From: Pyrocephalus nanus
Taxonomy: Eukaryota; Chordata; Aves; Passeriformes; Tyrannidae
NCBI GenBank assembly: GCA_038380795.1
Contig: CM076260.1
Span: forward strand, 28,058,634-28,122,633
Direction: 5' to 3'
Length of the DNA stretch: 64,000 bases
How positions within the stretch are numbered: the stretch's first letter is position 1; each line of letters starts with the position of its first letter. Of this stretch, positions 61,900-64,000 are shown piece by piece. The notes beneath the pieces are model-generated. The model did no database searches, had not been told where the DNA came from, and worked only from the letters and a program-made list of their open reading frames with translations. The translations under genes and the position numbers were made by a program.

Positions 61900-62205
61900 G
61901 ATGATTGCCAGGGCCCTGAGGGCATTGCTAGGACTGAATGCTCCTGCTCACTTTCTTCCCTGAGGTTCCCTGCCCCTGCCTACAGCCCAGAATCCCACGT
62001 CAGCCATCCCAAGCCATCAGTCACTGCCCCACTGACACCACAGCAGAGCTGATCTCCAGTCCCCCACAGCCCTGCCCTGCTTGGCCACAGGCCCTGCTGA
62101 GCTGGGTACATTTATGGTCCCATTTCCTGGCCCAGCCTTACCTTATCCCCGTCTCTAGGAAAGCAGAAGTGACCCTGGCTGCCCTGCTCCTGCCCATATA
62201 ACTAG
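61900..62205. mobile_element. GC-rich inset, probably an unclassified repeat
   Basis: About 300 bases of C-rich sequence with sharp borders against AT-rich flanks. CpG is rare (only two or three), so it is not a CpG island. It looks like a methylated, decayed repeat copy such as part of an LTR. An 87-codon plus-strand ORF (61938-62201) is proline/leucine-rich because of the composition and is probably not coding. A non-repeat origin is possible. Confidence 0.35.
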
Positions 62206-62464
62206 AGTACAAGTTCTAGTTAGAAATTATGCCTGCAAGATTCCATATCTTAAAGCTCCAGGCACAGATATTTCTTTATGAAAGGAAGAAGTCTTTTGCC
62301 ATTCACTGAATACCTCTTATGTAAAACTGCAATACTTGGCTAACTATTGTCAGCAGCAGGGTGATGGACAGTGGCAAGTAGGAGGCATCAATATCATCAG
62401 TGAAGAAGGGGGAGGGAAAAAACCAACAACAATTTACTGAAACCAGCCTCACTGATCTTCATTT
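62206..62464. other. Unassigned sequence
   Basis: Nothing recognised. Confidence 0.35.
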
Positions 62465-62469
62465 CTGTT
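62465..62469. repeat. Target-site duplication, left copy (ctgtt)
   Basis: Exact match to 63061-63065 on the other side of the LTR. Confidence 0.75.
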
Positions 62470-63060
62470 TGTTTTGGTTTTACCCCAGATGGCAGCTAAG
62501 CCCCACATAGTCAATGGTTAGGTTCCCTGCAGTGGGATGGGGGAAAGACTGAAGTGTAAAAGAGAGAAAATTTTTGGGGTAGCATTAAGACAGTTTAATA
62601 GGTAAAGCAAAAGCTGTGCATGCAAGCAAATCAAAACAAGGAATTAATTCACCACTTCTCATGGGTGGGCAGGTGTTCAGCCATCCTCAGGAAAGCAAGG
62701 CTGTATTAGGTGCAGTGGTTCCTTGGGAAAACAAACACCATAATACTGAACAAGACCCTTCCTCATTCTTATCCACAGCTTTTATTACTGAGGTGGATAT
62801 CATAGAGTATGGGATACCCTTTTGGTCAGCTGAGGTCAGATTTCCCAGTTGTGTCCCCTCCCAAATTCTTGCCCACCACCACCATCCTACCTGCTGGCAG
62901 GGCAGCATGAGAAACAGAAAAGGCCTTCATGTTCTCCAAGCACTGCTCAGCAAATCCTTACAAATCCCTACTCTGTGCACTGTTTTCACCACAAATCCAA
63001 AATATAGCATTGCAAAAGCTACTATGAAGAAAAATAGCTATCCTAGCCAAAACCAGTAAA
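62470..63060 (-). mobile_element. Avian ERVL-type solo LTR with 5-bp target duplication
   Basis: Full-length 591-bp member of the LTR family also seen at 5302 and 30211. In plus orientation it begins tgttttggttttaccccag and ends ctatcctagccaaaacc...taaa. The minus-strand poly(A)-type region (gtttaatag, plus about 62594) and the U3 marks gtatgggatacccttttgg and catgagaaacag are present. It is flanked on both sides by ctgtt (62465-62469 and 63061-63065), an exact 5-bp target-site duplication as expected for ERVL-type integrases. No internal region remains. The 147-codon plus-strand ORF inside it (62616-63059) is antisense to the LTR and a shadow. Confidence 0.9.
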
Positions 63061-63065
63061 CTGTT
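63061..63065. repeat. Target-site duplication, right copy (ctgtt)
   Basis: Exact match to 62465-62469. Confidence 0.75.
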
Positions 63066-63712
63066 TAAAAAGCAATGGATCTCAATTACTTTTCAAATAA
63101 AATGAAAACTCTACATCTGCCCAATAGATATATCTTTACTTAGTTAATATGCAGGTCAGAACAATCTACTGAAAAGTCTCACGGAAATCATAAATAAAAG
63201 CTACTCTTTTCTCACTGAAATTATGTACTGATGTATTAATAGCAACTGTACCTGAACTTGTGTTCTTTAACAAAAGGGAAAAACTTACTGTATGCTTCTC
63301 TTGGAATATCAAGAGAATAAAGCATAGATGCAGGAACTGACAACCACTGAAAACTACAGCTTTAAAGCTTTTCTGCCTTTGGATTAGAACAAGGAGAAAA
63401 AACACCATTCCTCCCTGCCATTAGCTAGAATCTAATCAGTGTGGTATTTAACTGATTTATATTCAGGTTTGTTCTTTAGGGCCAGGTATTGTCCCAACGT
63501 GTGAATTTTCTTTTCCAGTTTTGGTCGGGGGAAATGGGCATTAGGATGTGCAAACATCCCCTTAGTGCTTCCTAACTCAGAGAATTGAATGGTTATACTT
63601 TATTTGAAATGAAGAACCATCAGTGGCAATATCATTAGTAAAGTAACCCTTGCACAGTTTCATATAAGAGAACTCTTCCACTTTAGTCCCCTTGAAAACT
63701 GTACCAAGTTCA
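63066..63712. other. Unassigned AT-rich sequence
   Basis: Nothing recognised. Short minus-strand ORFs have no family resemblance. Confidence 0.35.
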
Positions 63713-63749
63713 AAAGACATGGCTATGTAGGCAACATAGCCATGTCTTT
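63713..63749. repeat. Perfect 16-bp hairpin, 5-base loop
   Basis: Arms aaagacatggctatgt (63713-63728) and acatagccatgtcttt (63734-63749) flank aggca. It is of mixed composition, not a simple repeat, and is the longest perfect hairpin I find in the window. It lies inside an 88-codon minus-strand ORF that I regard as chance. Confidence 0.95.
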
Positions 63750-64000
63750 GGCATGTTTTAATATAGAAAATCCACTCAGATTCAGAGAAGATAAATAAAA
63801 TATGGAACACTGTGAGTATTACTGTGTGTAAGCACAGTTCCACTCAGATTTATAACAGAAAACTTGAGAATCTAGCCCAACACTTTGAACAAACTGGGTG
63901 GGTAAAATGCCCTGCGTTCTTTCAGTGCCTAGACATAAGTTTTCCATTTGATATTATAAAAAAGAAATATTTTTTTAATTAATGATTCAGAAAAGCTCTT
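63750..64000. other. Unassigned AT-rich sequence to window end
   Basis: Nothing recognised. Confidence 0.35.

Noticed and set aside
62616..63059. 147-codon plus-strand ORF, the longest in the window
   Set aside because: It is entirely inside an LTR and antisense to its transcription.
1..64000. CRISPR arrays, bacterial operons, rRNA or mitochondrial insertions
   Set aside because: No spaced direct-repeat arrays, ribosome-binding sites or organellar coding blocks were seen. The sequence is vertebrate nuclear in character.

Overview
This is vertebrate nuclear DNA from a bird, very probably a passerine. The evidence is the repeat content. There are eight recognisable CR1 (chicken repeat 1) LINE fragments, with typical 3' ends in both orientations. 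There are four solo LTRs from two avian ERVL-type LTR families that I recognise. There is also one SINE whose head is derived from tRNA-Ile and whose tail is CR1-like; this matches TguSINE1, which is known from passerines. The rest is AT-rich, CpG-poor and TE-poor, with many short A, T, (CAAA)n and (AT)n tracts. It reads as intergenic sequence or the interior of a very long intron.

I find no protein-coding gene, rRNA or functional tRNA. None of the short ORFs (60-147 codons) stands out as a gene. Most lie inside LTRs or CR1 fragments, and the rest look like chance openings in AT-rich DNA. A few short segments look like possible exons (12206-12307, 35641-35670, 51973-52071, and 40161-40300 on the minus strand). 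None can be confirmed without RNA or conservation data.

Layout: 1-545 probable LTR; 1567-3438 dense TE cluster (LTR, CR1, TguSINE1-like SINE, second probable LTR); 4343-4442 long fold-back; 5302-5650 ERVL LTR; 5651-12640 AT-rich unique; 12640-13440 decayed CR1 reverse-transcriptase segment; 13440-21940 unique; 21942-22861 probable LTR; 24545-25585 long ERVL LTR; 26004-26757 palindromes and tandem repeats; 30211-30550 truncated ERVL LTR, followed by a 45-bp tandem repeat; 36512-37385 old CR1; 42250 and 43072 CR1 tails; 43150-53300 unique with two clusters of homeodomain-type TAAT sites; 53306 CR1 tail; 57503 triple hairpin; 57845 and 60190 CR1 ORF2 pieces; 61900-62205 GC-rich inset; 62470-63060 ERVL LTR with an exact 5-bp target duplication; 63713-63749 perfect 16-bp hairpin.

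There are no genes here to work together. The most interesting signals are structural. They include a recursive-splicing-like exon at 35641, several perfect inverted repeats far longer than expected by chance, and a G-quadruplex motif whose loop is the TATA box of an LTR. All family names rest on sequence recognition by eye. A RepeatMasker run with an avian library would settle them.
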